Origin: Flavobacteriales bacterium UBA6772
Lineage (GTDB): Bacteria; Bacteroidota; Bacteroidia; Flavobacteriales; Flavobacteriaceae
NCBI GenBank assembly: GCA_905181765.1
Contig: CAJIYW010000001.1
Coordinates: 558,001 to 622,000, forward strand
Direction of reading: 5' to 3'
Length of the DNA stretch: 64,000 bases
Below the pieces are notes generated by a model. The model was given only the letters and a program-made list of their open reading frames with translations, was not told the origin of the DNA and did no database searches. Within the stretch, counting starts at the first letter, position 1; the number at the start of each line of letters is the position of its first letter. Below, one piece after another: positions 36,107-44,852 of this stretch. The position numbers were made by a program, and so were the translations under genes.

Positions 36107-37459
36107 CTAATTTTTCTTTTGATTTAAAGAAGTAGGTCTTTCTTGTTTTTTAACAGGTGTTCCATACAAATCGTAATCTCCAGCTTCATGAATTTCAATA
36201 TCAATAAACTCACCAATTTTCACATAATGCTCTCTAGCATCTACTAAAACGTCATTATCTACATCAGGCGAATCAGATTCTGTTCTTCCGTAGAAATATT
36301 CTCCGTCTTTTCTATCAAACAAACATCTAAAGGTTTTCCCTATTTTAGCTTGATTCAGTTCCCAGGAAATTTGAGACTGTACTTCCATAATTTCATTGAC
36401 TCTTTTAAACTTTACTTCTGCAGGCACATCATCTTCTAAAACATACGCACCTGTATTTTCTTCATGAGAATACTCAAAAGCACCCAAACGCTCAAAACGC
36501 ATTTCTTCTACCCAATCTTTTAATTCTTGAAACATTGCTTCTGTTTCACCAGGATATCCGACAATTAAAGTAGTTCTAATAGCCATTTTAGGCACAGCTT
36601 CTCTAAACTTATAAATTAAAGCTGTTGTCTTCTCATGCGTTGTGCCGCGCTTCATAGACTTTAACAACTCGGTATTAATATGTTGTAACGGGATGTCTAA
36701 ATAATTACACACTTTAGGTTCGCGTTTCATAACATCTAAAACATCCATAGGAAAACCAGTAGGAAATGCATAATGCATTCGAATCCATTCAATCCCTTCT
36801 ACTTTAGCTAAGGCTTCTAATAATTGAGCCAACGCTCTTTTCTTATAAATATCTAGACCGTAATAAGTTAAATCTTGTGCAATTAACATTACTTCTTTAA
36901 TCCCTTTTTTAGCTAATTTTGTAGCTTCGGTAACAATATCTTCTATCGGAGTAGAAACGTGTTTTCCTCTCATTAAAGGAATAGCACAAAATGAACAAGG
37001 TCTATCACAACCTTCTGCAATTTTTAAATACGCATAATGTTTTGGCGTTGTGGTTAGACGCTCCCCAATTAACTCATGTTTGTAGTCTGCTTCTAAAACC
37101 TTCAATAAATTTGGTAAATCATGTGTTCCAAAATACTGATCTACATTCGGAATTTCTTTTTCTAAGTCTGGCTTATAACGTTCACTTAAACAACCTGAAA
37201 CAAAAACCTTATCAATTTCACCCGCTTCTTTTCTTTTTGCATAGTGCAAAATAGTATCAATACTTTCTTCTTTAGCTTTACCAATAAATCCGCAGGTATT
37301 AATTACTACAATATTTCCATCATCTTCTGGGTCTTCATGCACTACGTTTTTGCCATTGGCTTTTAACTGTCCCATTAGTACTTCACTATCGTAAATGTTC
37401 TTAGAGCACCCTAAAGTAACAACGTTAATCTTATTTTGTTTGATGGTTTTTGTACGCAT
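36107..37459 (-). CDS. rimO: Ribosomal protein S12 methylthiotransferase
   Basis: RimO is a radical-SAM enzyme that methylthiolates an Asp of ribosomal protein S12. The 450 residues have the UPF0004 domain with its cluster Cys (NVVTLGCSKNIYDSEVLMG near residue 12, INTCGFIGKAKEESID near residue 53, VSGCLSERYKPDLEKEIP near residue 88). The radical-SAM CxxxCxxC lies in GCDRPCSFCAIPLMRGKH near residue 149. A TRAM domain lies at the C-terminus (residues 375-440). SKN after the first Cys and DQYFGTHD fit RimO rather than MiaB. A TATTTTTG -7 box lies about 67 bases upstream. Confidence 0.95.
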   Translation of the reverse strand: MRTKTIKQNKINVVTLGCSKNIYDSEVLMGQLKANGKNVVHEDPEDDGNIVVINTCGFIGKAKEESIDTILHYAKRKEAGEIDKVFVSGCLSERYKPDLEKEIPNVDQYFGTHDLPNLLKVLEADYKHELIGERLTTTPKHYAYLKIAEGCDRPCSFCAIPLMRGKHVSTPIEDIVTEATKLAKKGIKEVMLIAQDLTYYGLDIYKKRALAQLLEALAKVEGIEWIRMHYAFPTGFPMDVLDVMKREPKVCNYLDIPLQHINTELLKSMKRGTTHEKTTALIYKFREAVPKMAIRTTLIVGYPGETEAMFQELKDWVEEMRFERLGAFEYSHEENTGAYVLEDDVPAEVKFKRVNEIMEVQSQISWELNQAKIGKTFRCLFDRKDGEYFYGRTESDSPDVDNDVLVDAREHYVKIGEFIDIEIHEAGDYDLYGTPVKKQERPTSLNQKKN

Positions 37460-37525
37460 ATCTGTATTTTTGGCCTGCTGATCAAAGCTTTAGACCGTCT
37501 GTTCTGTATTCTTCTTTTAAGATTG

Positions 37526-37533
37526 CAAAAATA
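37526..37533 (-). promoter_or_regulatory. -7 promoter element for rimO (TATTTTTG)
   Basis: Exact minus-strand TAnnTTTG match, 67 bases upstream of the rimO ATG. Confidence 0.4.
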
Positions 37534-37754
37534 GTGCTTTTTAAACAATTGGTATTCTTTCTATTGATAGTTTTTAGGCATTTTTCTAAATATTTGAAAT
37601 AGATTTAAATATTCAACCCGGTAATTATTTTTTAAATATTAATTCAAGAAATAAAATAACAACAATGAAGTTAATCATGGATTAATATTCACTTTCACTA
37701 TTTACTTAAAAAACGCAATCAAATATTAAGTTCTAAATCAAAATACAGCCTATA

Positions 37755-37780
37755 GAAAAAATCCTAATCGGGATTTTTTT
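37755..37780 (-). terminator. Intrinsic terminator after ftsY
   Basis: Short stem AAATCC / GGATTT with flanking A and T runs, 20 bases past the ftsY stop. The stretch from 37534 to 37754 holds nothing else that I can identify. Confidence 0.65.
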
Positions 37781-37799
37781 ATATTTTAAAATATAAATC

Positions 37800-38753
37800 T
37801 TACTTAAAAAAAGAATCTACAAACTCATGTTTGTTAAAAACTTGTAAATCGTCTATGCCTTCTCCTACACCAATATATTTTACGGGTATTTTAAATTGAT
37901 CTGAAATACCAATTACAACACCACCTTTTGCGGTACCGTCTAACTTGGTCACTGCCAAAGAAGTTACTTCTGTTGCCAATGTAAAGTGTTTTGCCTGCTC
38001 AAATGCATTCTGACCTGTAGAACCATCTAATACTAATAAAACTTCGTGTGGTGCGTCTATAATTACTTTTTGCATTACGCGCTTAATTTTAGTCAATTCA
38101 TTCATTAAATTAACTTTATTATGCAATCTACCAGCGGTATCTATAATAACAACATCTGCGTTCTGTTTTACAGCGGATGTTAAAGTATCAAATGCTACAG
38201 AAGCAGGGTCTGAACCCATCTCTTGACGTACAATTGGAACATCTGTTCTGTCTGCCCAAATTTGTAATTGATCTATTGCTGCTGCTCTAAAAGTATCTGC
38301 AGCCCCTAAGACCACCTTTAATCCTTGTTTTTTAAATTGACTTGACAGTTTTCCTATTGTAGTAGTTTTTCCAACCCCGTTAACCCCAACGACCATAATA
38401 ACATGTGGTGTATTACTTTTTGGAACACTAAACTCGGTTTCATTACCAACATTAGTTTCAGAAAGTAAACCCGCAATCTCTTCTCTAAGAATTACGTTTA
38501 ATGCATCTGTACCAACATATTTATCCACCGCAACTCTAGTTTCTATTCTTTTAATAATTTTCAAGGTAGTATTTACCCCAACGTCAGAAGCTACTAAAAC
38601 CTCTTCTAAATTATCTAGAACATCTTCATCTACAGTCGCTTTTCCTGCAACTGCTTTTGTTAATTTATCGAAGAAATTAGTCTTGGTTTTTTCTAAACCT
38701 TTGTCCAATGTTTCCTTTTTTTCTTTCGAAAATATTTTTTTAAAAAAACTCAT
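37800..38753 (-). CDS. ftsY: Signal recognition particle receptor FtsY
   Basis: FtsY is the SRP receptor GTPase at the inner membrane. The 317 residues comprise a short lysine-rich N-terminus (MSFFKKIFSKEKKETLDKG) that binds membrane lipids, the helical N domain (to about residue 100), and the G domain. The latter has VVGVNGVGKTTTIGKL near residue 118, DTFRAAAIDQLQIW near residue 152, VIIDTAGRLHNK near residue 199, and TKLDGTAKGGVV near residue 268. There is no long acidic A domain, as is usual for Bacteroidota. Its partner SRP RNA is at 48896-48989 in this window. Confidence 0.97.
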   Translation of the reverse strand: MSFFKKIFSKEKKETLDKGLEKTKTNFFDKLTKAVAGKATVDEDVLDNLEEVLVASDVGVNTTLKIIKRIETRVAVDKYVGTDALNVILREEIAGLLSETNVGNETEFSVPKSNTPHVIMVVGVNGVGKTTTIGKLSSQFKKQGLKVVLGAADTFRAAAIDQLQIWADRTDVPIVRQEMGSDPASVAFDTLTSAVKQNADVVIIDTAGRLHNKVNLMNELTKIKRVMQKVIIDAPHEVLLVLDGSTGQNAFEQAKHFTLATEVTSLAVTKLDGTAKGGVVIGISDQFKIPVKYIGVGEGIDDLQVFNKHEFVDSFFK

Positions 38754-38991
38754 TTTTATGTTTTATACAACACAAACAATCTGTTAAAAAACGAACCATT
38801 TGCTGGGTTGGTCAAGTTATTACTTAAAAATTATTTACCTTAGATTACATTTATTTTGTCAATTAAAATTACAAAAGGAATTAAAAAACCTACTTCAAAA
38901 TAATGAAAGTAAAAAAACTTACTTTCGGCAGGCAGAAAAACTCTAGGCGCAGACTTTAGATAATGTTCAAAAATACGTAATAATAGGGCAT
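38754..38991 (-). promoter_or_regulatory. Long ftsY leader/promoter region
   Basis: Between the ftsY start and the terminator of the ribosomal-protein operon lie about 240 bases without a gene. A TATTTTTG -7 match on the minus strand at 38968-38975 is the best promoter candidate and would give a leader of about 210 bases. No known riboswitch was recognised in it. Confidence 0.35.
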
Positions 38992-39025
38992 AAAAAAAGC
39001 TACTTTCTAAATTAGAAAATAGCCT
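38992..39025 (-). terminator. Intrinsic terminator of the rpmB-rpmG-DUF4295 operon
   Basis: Stem GGCTATTTTCTAA / TTAGAAAGTAGC (one mismatch) followed on the minus strand by seven T residues, 23 bases past the DUF4295 stop. Confidence 0.75.
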
Positions 39026-39047
39026 TATATATTTTGTTAAGTAAAAC

Positions 39048-39200
39048 TTACTTTTTAGCTAAAAAGTCATTTACTTTTTCTGGTTGCATGATTGCTTCTA
39101 CAAAAGTGTAAGCTCCTGTTTTTGGAGATTTAATCATTTTTATAGCTTTACTTAATCTCTTTGAAGAAGTTTGTAAAGATGCTACTGTTTTCTTTGCCAT
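39048..39200 (-). CDS. DUF4295 small protein (50 aa)
   Basis: A short gene of 51 codons. The 50-residue product begins MAKKTVASLQTSSKRLSKA, is strongly basic, and ends in DFLAKK. It matches DUF4295, a family found in Bacteroidota directly downstream of rpmG. Its size, charge and fixed place after L28 and L33 suggest a ribosome-associated protein, which is inference from context. It is the last gene before the operon terminator and starts 53 bases after the rpmG stop. Confidence 0.88.
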   Translation of the reverse strand: MAKKTVASLQTSSKRLSKAIKMIKSPKTGAYTFVEAIMQPEKVNDFLAKK

Positions 39201-39252
39201 TGTCTAAATGTTTTAAATCTATATGCTCTTTTCGGAGTTCTAGATATTTTAA

Positions 39253-39435
39253 TTATTTAATTTCTTTGTGAACAGTCATTTTATTAAGGATAGAGTTAAA
39301 TTTCTTAATCTCCATTCTATCAGGACTGTTTTTCTTGTTCTTAGTTGTAATGTATCTAGAAGTACCTGGTTTCCCAGTTCCTTTGTGCTCTGTACATTCT
39401 AATATTACTTGAACTCTATTACCTTTTTTTGCCAT
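39253..39435 (-). CDS. rpmG: 50S ribosomal protein L33
   Basis: The 60-residue L33 begins [18 protein letters not shown] and contains [20 protein letters not shown], conserved in the family. Only one Cys is present (ECTE), so this is the zinc-free type. It lies 27 bases after rpmB and is followed by DUF4295, the standard Bacteroidota order. Confidence 0.97.
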   Translation of the reverse strand: MAKKGNRVQVILECTEHKGTGKPGTSRYITTKNKKNSPDRMEIKKFNSILNKMTVHKEIK

Positions 39436-39462
39436 TTCTGTATAATTTTAATCTGCTTGAGC

Positions 39463-39702
39463 TTATTTAGTTAAAAATCCGTTAACTCTCGCTTCTTTCA
39501 TAACTGCAGAAATTCCTTTCTTGTTAATATTTTTTAAAGCAGATGCAGAAACTTTTAAAGTAACCCATTTATCTTCTTCTGGAATGAAAAAACGCTTGGT
39601 CATTAGATTAGCGTCAAACTTTCTCTTTGTTCTATTCAAAGCGTGAGAAACATTGTTCCCAACCATTGCTTTTTTTCCTGTTAATTCACAAACTCTAGAC
39701 AT
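39463..39702 (-). CDS. rpmB: 50S ribosomal protein L28
   Basis: The 79-residue L28 starts at MSRVCELTGKKAMVGNNVSH, followed by NRTKRKFDANL and a basic C-terminus. The open frame extends 24 codons further upstream, but a TAGATTTG -7 box at 39744-39751 lies inside that extension, so the start at 39702 is right. It is first in the rpmB-rpmG-DUF4295 operon. Confidence 0.97.
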   Translation of the reverse strand: MSRVCELTGKKAMVGNNVSHALNRTKRKFDANLMTKRFFIPEEDKWVTLKVSASALKNINKKGISAVMKEARVNGFLTK

Positions 39703-39743
39703 CTTTTCGACAGTATTTATTTTTGTTATCTCTAAACGAGGTG

Positions 39744-39751
39744 CAAATCTA
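39744..39751 (-). promoter_or_regulatory. -7 promoter element of the ribosomal-protein operon (TAGATTTG)
   Basis: Exact minus-strand TAnnTTTG match, 42 bases upstream of the rpmB ATG. It rules out the longer L28 start. Confidence 0.55.
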
Positions 39752-39791
39752 CATATAATTCTAATTCTGAACAAAACAATTTAATAAATTT

Positions 39792-41033
39792 TTAAAGAAT
39801 TTCTCTTTGTAAAATTTCTAGGGATTTGCTCACGGTTCTATTGATTACTTTTTCTCTTGGCTGACCAAAATTAAATTCTTCTACAACTTCCTTAGAATCA
39901 CTTACTAATGCAATAAAAATAGTTCCTAAACTCTTGTCATTCTTATCTGTGGTGGGTCCTGCATTTCCTGTAACTGCAATTGCATAATTTGTTTGTAGCT
40001 TTTCTTTTGCGCCTCTTGCCATCTCTAAAGCCACCTCTTTACTTACAACAGAATACTTTTCTATAGTCTTTGCAGATACGTCTAGCAAACTTATTTTAGT
40101 TGCTGCATTGTAAGTCACAAAACTTCCTTTGTAATAAGCAGATGCGCCCGCTATAGAAACTAGTGTAGCTGCAATTTTTCCGCCAGTTAAGCTTTCTGCG
40201 GTGCAGATGGTTTTATTTTTTTCTTTTAGCAATGCTCCTACTGTTTTTTCTAATGAAGTATCATCGTCTAAACCTGTAATAATTTCTGGAATTAACTGAT
40301 AAATTTCTGCAACTGCTGCATCTAATAGCGCCTCTAAAACTGCTTTATCTTCTCCTTTTCCAGACAAACGCAAACGCACTCTACCGAAAGAAGGTAAATA
40401 AGCTAACTTAAGCACTGGCGGTAAATTATTCTCAAAATCTTCTATTCTTTCAGCAATAGTACTTTCTCCTTGACCATAGGTCATAATTGTTTTATGAATA
40501 ATGAAAGGTAATTTAAATTGTTGCTGAATTCGAGGCAACACTTCAGAAGTAATTAGTCCTTTCATTTCATAAGGAACCCCAGGAAGTGAAACAAAAACGG
40601 TATTATTCTCATAAAACCACATACCTGGTGCTGTCCCAAAACTATTTTTTAAAAGTGTTGCTTTTGAAGGCAAGTTTGCTTGTGTTCTTTGAATTTCTCG
40701 AAACGGATGGTTCATTTTTTTAAACAAACACTTAATATGATCTATAACTTCTTGGTATACTATTATCTCTGTGTCATTAAAGAATTCTGCAATTGTCTTT
40801 TTAGTAATATCGTCTTTTGTTGGCCCTAAGCCACCTGTAATAATTACAATATCTACACGCTCTTGCGCTTCTTTAAAAGCGTTTAAAATATGTTGTTTAT
40901 CGTCTTGAATAGAAGTTATTTGATATACTGAAACTCCGATTTTATTCAATTGCCGACCAATCCATTGTGAATTGGTATCTATAATTTGTCCAATTAGAAT
41001 CTCATCTCCTATGGTTATAATTTCTGCTTTCAT
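39792..41033 (-). CDS. cinA: CinA-family competence/damage-inducible protein
   Basis: The 413-residue protein has the two CinA parts. The N-terminal molybdopterin-binding-like (COG1058) domain has IGDEILIGQIIDTNSQWIG near residue 7 and ITGGLGPTKDDITK near residue 65. The C-terminal nicotinamide-mononucleotide deamidase domain has TAESLTGGKIAATL near residue 276 and AVTGNAGP near residue 350. The family recycles NMN and cleans damaged ADP-ribose. It is upstream of, and on the same strand as, rpmB, but rpmB has its own promoter. Confidence 0.93.
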   Translation of the reverse strand: MKAEIITIGDEILIGQIIDTNSQWIGRQLNKIGVSVYQITSIQDDKQHILNAFKEAQERVDIVIITGGLGPTKDDITKKTIAEFFNDTEIIVYQEVIDHIKCLFKKMNHPFREIQRTQANLPSKATLLKNSFGTAPGMWFYENNTVFVSLPGVPYEMKGLITSEVLPRIQQQFKLPFIIHKTIMTYGQGESTIAERIEDFENNLPPVLKLAYLPSFGRVRLRLSGKGEDKAVLEALLDAAVAEIYQLIPEIITGLDDDTSLEKTVGALLKEKNKTICTAESLTGGKIAATLVSIAGASAYYKGSFVTYNAATKISLLDVSAKTIEKYSVVSKEVALEMARGAKEKLQTNYAIAVTGNAGPTTDKNDKSLGTIFIALVSDSKEVVEEFNFGQPREKVINRTVSKSLEILQREIL

Positions 41034-41103
41034 ACTTGTATACTGATTTCAGATCTCTCAGTCCCGATATTTCGGAATTAAAAACTCATAAAGCCTTCCC
41101 CTA

Positions 41104-41712
41104 TTATTTAACTCTAATACTAAACGCCTCTTTACCTTCAATAATTCCTTTCAAGGTATCATTTTCAACAACTCTACCTACACCTGCAGGAGTTCCTGTA
41201 AAAATAATATCGCCCTTTTTTAAAGTGAAATATTGAGATACATAAGAGATTAACTCATCTACTTTCCATAACATTGCATTGGTGTTTCCATCTTGTGCTA
41301 GGTTATCATTCTTTAATAATTGAAATTTTAAATTGTCTAAATCGAATTGTTCCTTCGGATAAAAATCGCCAATAACTGCACTTCCGTCAAATGCTTTTGC
41401 CTTCTCCCAAGGTAATCCTTTTTCTTTACACTTTGCTTGCACATCTCTTGCTGTAAAATCGATTCCTAAACCAATTTCGTTAAAATATTTATGTGCAAAC
41501 TTTGCATCAATATGCTTTCCTACTTTATTTATCTTTATTAAAACCTCTACTTCATAATGTACTTCATCTGAAAAAGGAGGAATAAAAAATGGATTTTTTC
41601 TTGGTAAAATAGCAGAATCTGGCTTTAAAAAAACAACAGGACTTTCTGGTCTTTCATTGGCTAATTCTTCAATGTGTTTTGCGTAATTGCGCCCAATACA
41701 GATTATTTTCAT
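41104..41712 (-). CDS. Fumarylacetoacetate hydrolase (FAH) family protein
   Basis: The 202-residue protein is one FAH catalytic domain: MKIICIGRNYAKHIEEL at the start, EVHYEVEVLIKINK near residue 50 (metal-ligand Glu pair), GIDFTARDVQAKCKEKGLPWEKAKAFDGSA near residue 78, and IIFTGTPAGVG near residue 170. Relatives hydrolyse acylpyruvates or oxaloacetate. The exact substrate is not known. It lies between purU and cinA on the same strand, with gaps of about 70 bases on each side. Confidence 0.9.
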   Translation of the reverse strand: MKIICIGRNYAKHIEELANERPESPVVFLKPDSAILPRKNPFFIPPFSDEVHYEVEVLIKINKVGKHIDAKFAHKYFNEIGLGIDFTARDVQAKCKEKGLPWEKAKAFDGSAVIGDFYPKEQFDLDNLKFQLLKNDNLAQDGNTNAMLWKVDELISYVSQYFTLKKGDIIFTGTPAGVGRVVENDTLKGIIEGKEAFSIRVK

Positions 41713-41785
41713 TTGTATATCTTGAAAATTAAAAAAATCAATAATTGAGAGAAGTAAGTAGAATCAAATTTAACTAAAAACGAAT

Positions 41786-42655
41786 TTACTCCCCAGCTTC
41801 TGGAAATACAATTGCTCGATTTCCCGAAACTATAATTTGATTGTTTAAATGGTTTTTTACGGCTCTCGCCAAAACTAACCTTTCGATGTCTGCACCAATT
41901 CTCTTTAAAGTTGTTGGTGTACTTTCATGCGTTACAGGTTCTACATCTTGCTCTATAATTGGCCCTTCATCTAAATCTTCTGTTGCATAGTGAGCAGTTG
42001 CACCAATTAGCTTTACACCTCTTTCATAAGCCTTCTTATAAGGGTTTGCGCCTTGAAAAGCAGGCAAAAAAGAATGGTGAATATTTATAATTCTCTCTGG
42101 ATAATGATTGATAAAGTCTGAGGATAAAATTTGCATATATCTTGCCATTATTACTAGATCTACTTTGTTAGCATCTAATAATTCTATCACCTGCGCTTCT
42201 TGTACTTTTTTGGTTTCTTTTGTTACCGGAAGATAATAAAACGGCACCTTAAACATTTCTGCAATGTGTCTTAATTTATCATGATTGCTAATAACCATTG
42301 TAATGTTACAATCTAACAAACCTTCTTTTTGTCTTTCTAACAAATCATATAAGTTATGACTCGTATGAGAGACCAAAATGGCCATATTTTGTTTCTTATC
42401 CCCGTAATTCACAGACCAATCCAACTTTAAAGGTACTGCCAACTCTATAAAATTATTTTCTAATGCTTCTTTAGAAATATTAGTCCCTGCCGCATTTAAT
42501 CGAATTCTCATGAAATACGTATCTTCGATAGCATTTGCATATTGCTGGCAACTTAAAATATTAAATCCTTTTTCATAAAAAAACGTAGTAATTTTAGCTA
42601 CCAATCCTTTTTGATCTGGACATTTTATAAGAAATGTTACTATTTGTGATTTCAT
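41786..42655 (-). CDS. purU: Formyltetrahydrofolate deformylase
   Basis: PurU hydrolyses 10-formyl-THF to formate and THF, balancing one-carbon pools for purine synthesis. The 289 residues have an N-terminal ACT domain (FLIKCPDQKGLVAKITTFF, residues 8-26) and a formyltransferase domain. MAILVSHTSHNLYDLLER is near residue 90. The catalytic Asn-His-Asp set lies in IINIHHSFLPAFQGANPY near residue 192 and HYATEDLDEGPIIEQD near residue 220. Length and domain order are normal. Confidence 0.95.
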   Translation of the reverse strand: MKSQIVTFLIKCPDQKGLVAKITTFFYEKGFNILSCQQYANAIEDTYFMRIRLNAAGTNISKEALENNFIELAVPLKLDWSVNYGDKKQNMAILVSHTSHNLYDLLERQKEGLLDCNITMVISNHDKLRHIAEMFKVPFYYLPVTKETKKVQEAQVIELLDANKVDLVIMARYMQILSSDFINHYPERIINIHHSFLPAFQGANPYKKAYERGVKLIGATAHYATEDLDEGPIIEQDVEPVTHESTPTTLKRIGADIERLVLARAVKNHLNNQIIVSGNRAIVFPEAGE

Positions 42656-42689
42656 TGTAATTAATTATAAATTTTAGATTTTCAGATAA

Positions 42690-43529
42690 CTATGGTATCC
42701 ATTTTTTAGGAAAATTAGGCTTTCTCTTCTCCAGAAAGGCATCTCTTCCTTCTTTTGCCTCCTCTGTCATATATGCCAAGCGCGTTGCTTCACCTGCAAA
42801 AACTTGCTGACCAACCATACCGTCATCTGTTAAATTCATAGCAAATTTTAGCATTCTTATAGATGTTGGAGATTTCTCTAAAATCTCTTGCGCCCATTCA
42901 TATGCCGTGTCTTCTAATTCTTCGTGCGGAATTACAGCATTTACCATGCCCATATCATACGCTTCTTGCGCAGCATAATTCCTCCCTAAAAAGAATATTT
43001 CTCTTGCTCTTTTCTGACCTACCATTTTTGCCAAATACGCAGAACCATAACCACCGTCAAAAGAAGTTACATCTGCATCTGTTTGTTTAAAAATAGCATG
43101 CTCTTTAGAGGCTAAAGTCAAATCGCAAACAACATGTAAACTGTGTCCGCCACCTACTGCCCAGCCAGGTACAACAGCAATAACTGCTTTTGGCATGAAC
43201 CTAATTAAACGCTGTACCTCTAAAATATTTAATCTATGATAACCGTCATCTCCAACATAACCTTGGTGACCACGTGCTTTTTGATCACCTCCAGAACAGA
43301 AAGAATACACACCATCTTTAGTGCTTGGTCCTTCCGCAGAAAGCAATACAACACCAATATTTACATCTTCACCTGCATCATAAAATGCCTCATACAACTC
43401 TTTAGTTGTTTTGGGTCTAAATGCATTCCTTACATTGGGTCTGTTAAACGCTATTCTTGCAACTCCATTACACTTTTTATAGGTAATATCTTCATACTCC
43501 TTTACAGTTTTCCACTTGGGTTGTATCAT
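42690..43529 (-). CDS. menB: 1,4-dihydroxy-2-naphthoyl-CoA synthase
   Basis: MenB closes the second ring in menaquinone synthesis. With the start at 43529 (MIQPKWKTVKEYEDITY) the protein has 279 residues, the usual length. A longer frame begins at 43580, but the -7 box at 43578-43585 covers that start. The crotonase fold shows YSFCSGGDQKARG near residue 78, the oxyanion region VPGWAVGGGHSLHVVCDLTLAS near residue 120, and DADVTSFDGGYGSAYLA near residue 147. menD lies about 2 kb further along the same strand; menF, menE and menC are not in the window. Confidence 0.96.
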   Translation of the reverse strand: MIQPKWKTVKEYEDITYKKCNGVARIAFNRPNVRNAFRPKTTKELYEAFYDAGEDVNIGVVLLSAEGPSTKDGVYSFCSGGDQKARGHQGYVGDDGYHRLNILEVQRLIRFMPKAVIAVVPGWAVGGGHSLHVVCDLTLASKEHAIFKQTDADVTSFDGGYGSAYLAKMVGQKRAREIFFLGRNYAAQEAYDMGMVNAVIPHEELEDTAYEWAQEILEKSPTSIRMLKFAMNLTDDGMVGQQVFAGEATRLAYMTEEAKEGRDAFLEKRKPNFPKKWIP

Positions 43530-43577
43530 ATTTTTGTATTTTAGACGTTCTAAAAGAGAACAACACATTCTTACTGA

Positions 43578-43585
43578 CAAAAATA
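43578..43585 (-). promoter_or_regulatory. -7 promoter element for menB (TATTTTTG)
   Basis: Exact minus-strand TAnnTTTG match, 49 bases upstream of the menB ATG; it excludes the longer start at 43580. The divergent esterase-fold gene begins at 43596, so the two promoters overlap. Confidence 0.5.
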
Positions 43586-43595
43586 AACATTCTAA

Positions 43596-44756
43596 ATGAT
43601 GATTCAGAAATCCCTGCCATTAATATTTTTATTATTTTTCTTTAGTTCATATTCGCAGATAATTATAAAAAAAACAATTGACTCAGACTATTTAGGCCAC
43701 AGTAGAGAAATCAAAATATACCTTCCAGAAGGTTATGATAAGGATGAAGAAAAAAACTATCCGCTAGCAATTGTTTTTGATGCTGAATACCTATTTGATC
43801 TTTACTTAGGTAATGCAGTCTTATTTGCAGCAAAAGACAAGGCGCCAAAACAAATTATTGTTGGGATTAACATGGCTAAAACCCGAAAAAAAGACACCTA
43901 TTTTAATATTGATAATGGCAACTTAACTAAAAATAATAAAAATTTTTATAATTTCATTAAAGATGAAGTTATTTTTGAAATAGAAAGTTCTTATAATACT
44001 TCACCCTTTATCACTTTGATTGGTGAAGGAACCTCTGCAAATTTAATAACTTCCTTTTTAGGAGAACAAACACCTATTATTAATGCTTATATCTGCATTA
44101 ATCCTACTTTTTCAGATTTTATAGCTAGCCAAATGCAAGCTTATAAATTAGCAAGATTTCAGAAGGAAGACAATACTTTTTACTTTTACACTAATAATTC
44201 TAATATCTTTTCTAATAGAAAACAAACATTAATTAATCAATTACAACAAGGCCTTTCTAGTGAAGAGCTTAATAATTTTCATATTATTAATGACACTTTC
44301 AATACAGAAAATAGCACTTCTGCGATTGCTGAAGCCGTTCCTAGGGCCCTCACAAAAGTTTTTGAAATTTATTCTGCAATCTCTAAAGAAGAATTTGACA
44401 AAAATATAAAAGACCTCTCCCCTCTTGATGCCATCAATTATTTAGAAAATAAATATTTAGAAATTGATTTTTTATTTGGAAGTAATCTAGGAATTAGAGA
44501 GCAAGATATTTTTACTGTAGAAAAGATAATTATCGAAAAAGAGAACGGAGATCAATTACTAAATTTTGGAAAAATGATTTTGAAAATATTCCCGTCATCT
44601 CCTTTAGGTGACTATTATATTGGACGTTATTACGAAGAAGGTAAAAACATAAAAAAAGCCATAAAATATTATAAAATTGGATATGGAAAAATGAATCCTT
44701 CAGACCCAAATGCCGACGCTTATTACGAGAATATTTTAAGATTGAGTAATCAGTAA
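43596..44756 (+). CDS. Secreted esterase-fold (alpha/beta hydrolase) protein, probably without a serine nucleophile
   Basis: The 386-residue protein has a signal peptide (residues 1-20, LPLIFLLFFFSSYSQ) and an esterase-D-type fold: LGHSREIKIYLPEGYDKDEEKNYPLAIVFDAEYLF near residue 33. At the nucleophile elbow, where active members read GxSxG, it has LIGEGTSANLI near residue 142, with Gly in the Ser position. The C-terminal part is helical with a TPR-like end (YYEEGKNIKKAIKYYKIGY). It may be a non-catalytic binding protein. It is divergent from menB and has no partner genes on its strand. Confidence 0.75.
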   Translation: MMIQKSLPLIFLLFFFSSYSQIIIKKTIDSDYLGHSREIKIYLPEGYDKDEEKNYPLAIVFDAEYLFDLYLGNAVLFAAKDKAPKQIIVGINMAKTRKKDTYFNIDNGNLTKNNKNFYNFIKDEVIFEIESSYNTSPFITLIGEGTSANLITSFLGEQTPIINAYICINPTFSDFIASQMQAYKLARFQKEDNTFYFYTNNSNIFSNRKQTLINQLQQGLSSEELNNFHIINDTFNTENSTSAIAEAVPRALTKVFEIYSAISKEEFDKNIKDLSPLDAINYLENKYLEIDFLFGSNLGIREQDIFTVEKIIIEKENGDQLLNFGKMILKIFPSSPLGDYYIGRYYEEGKNIKKAIKYYKIGYGKMNPSDPNADAYYENILRLSNQ

Positions 44757-44852
44757 TTAAAAATTAAAAAACATACATGAAGAATAAAGAAATATTCAGC
44801 CTTAAAATAAAAAAATCTAAATAAAAAAACCCACTTACTGCCTACTGGATAC

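Noticed and set aside
41060-41085. Inverted repeat resembling TCCCGATATTTCGGAA near the cinA start
   Set aside because: The pairing is imperfect, there is no T-tract, and it fits neither a terminator nor an operator that I know.
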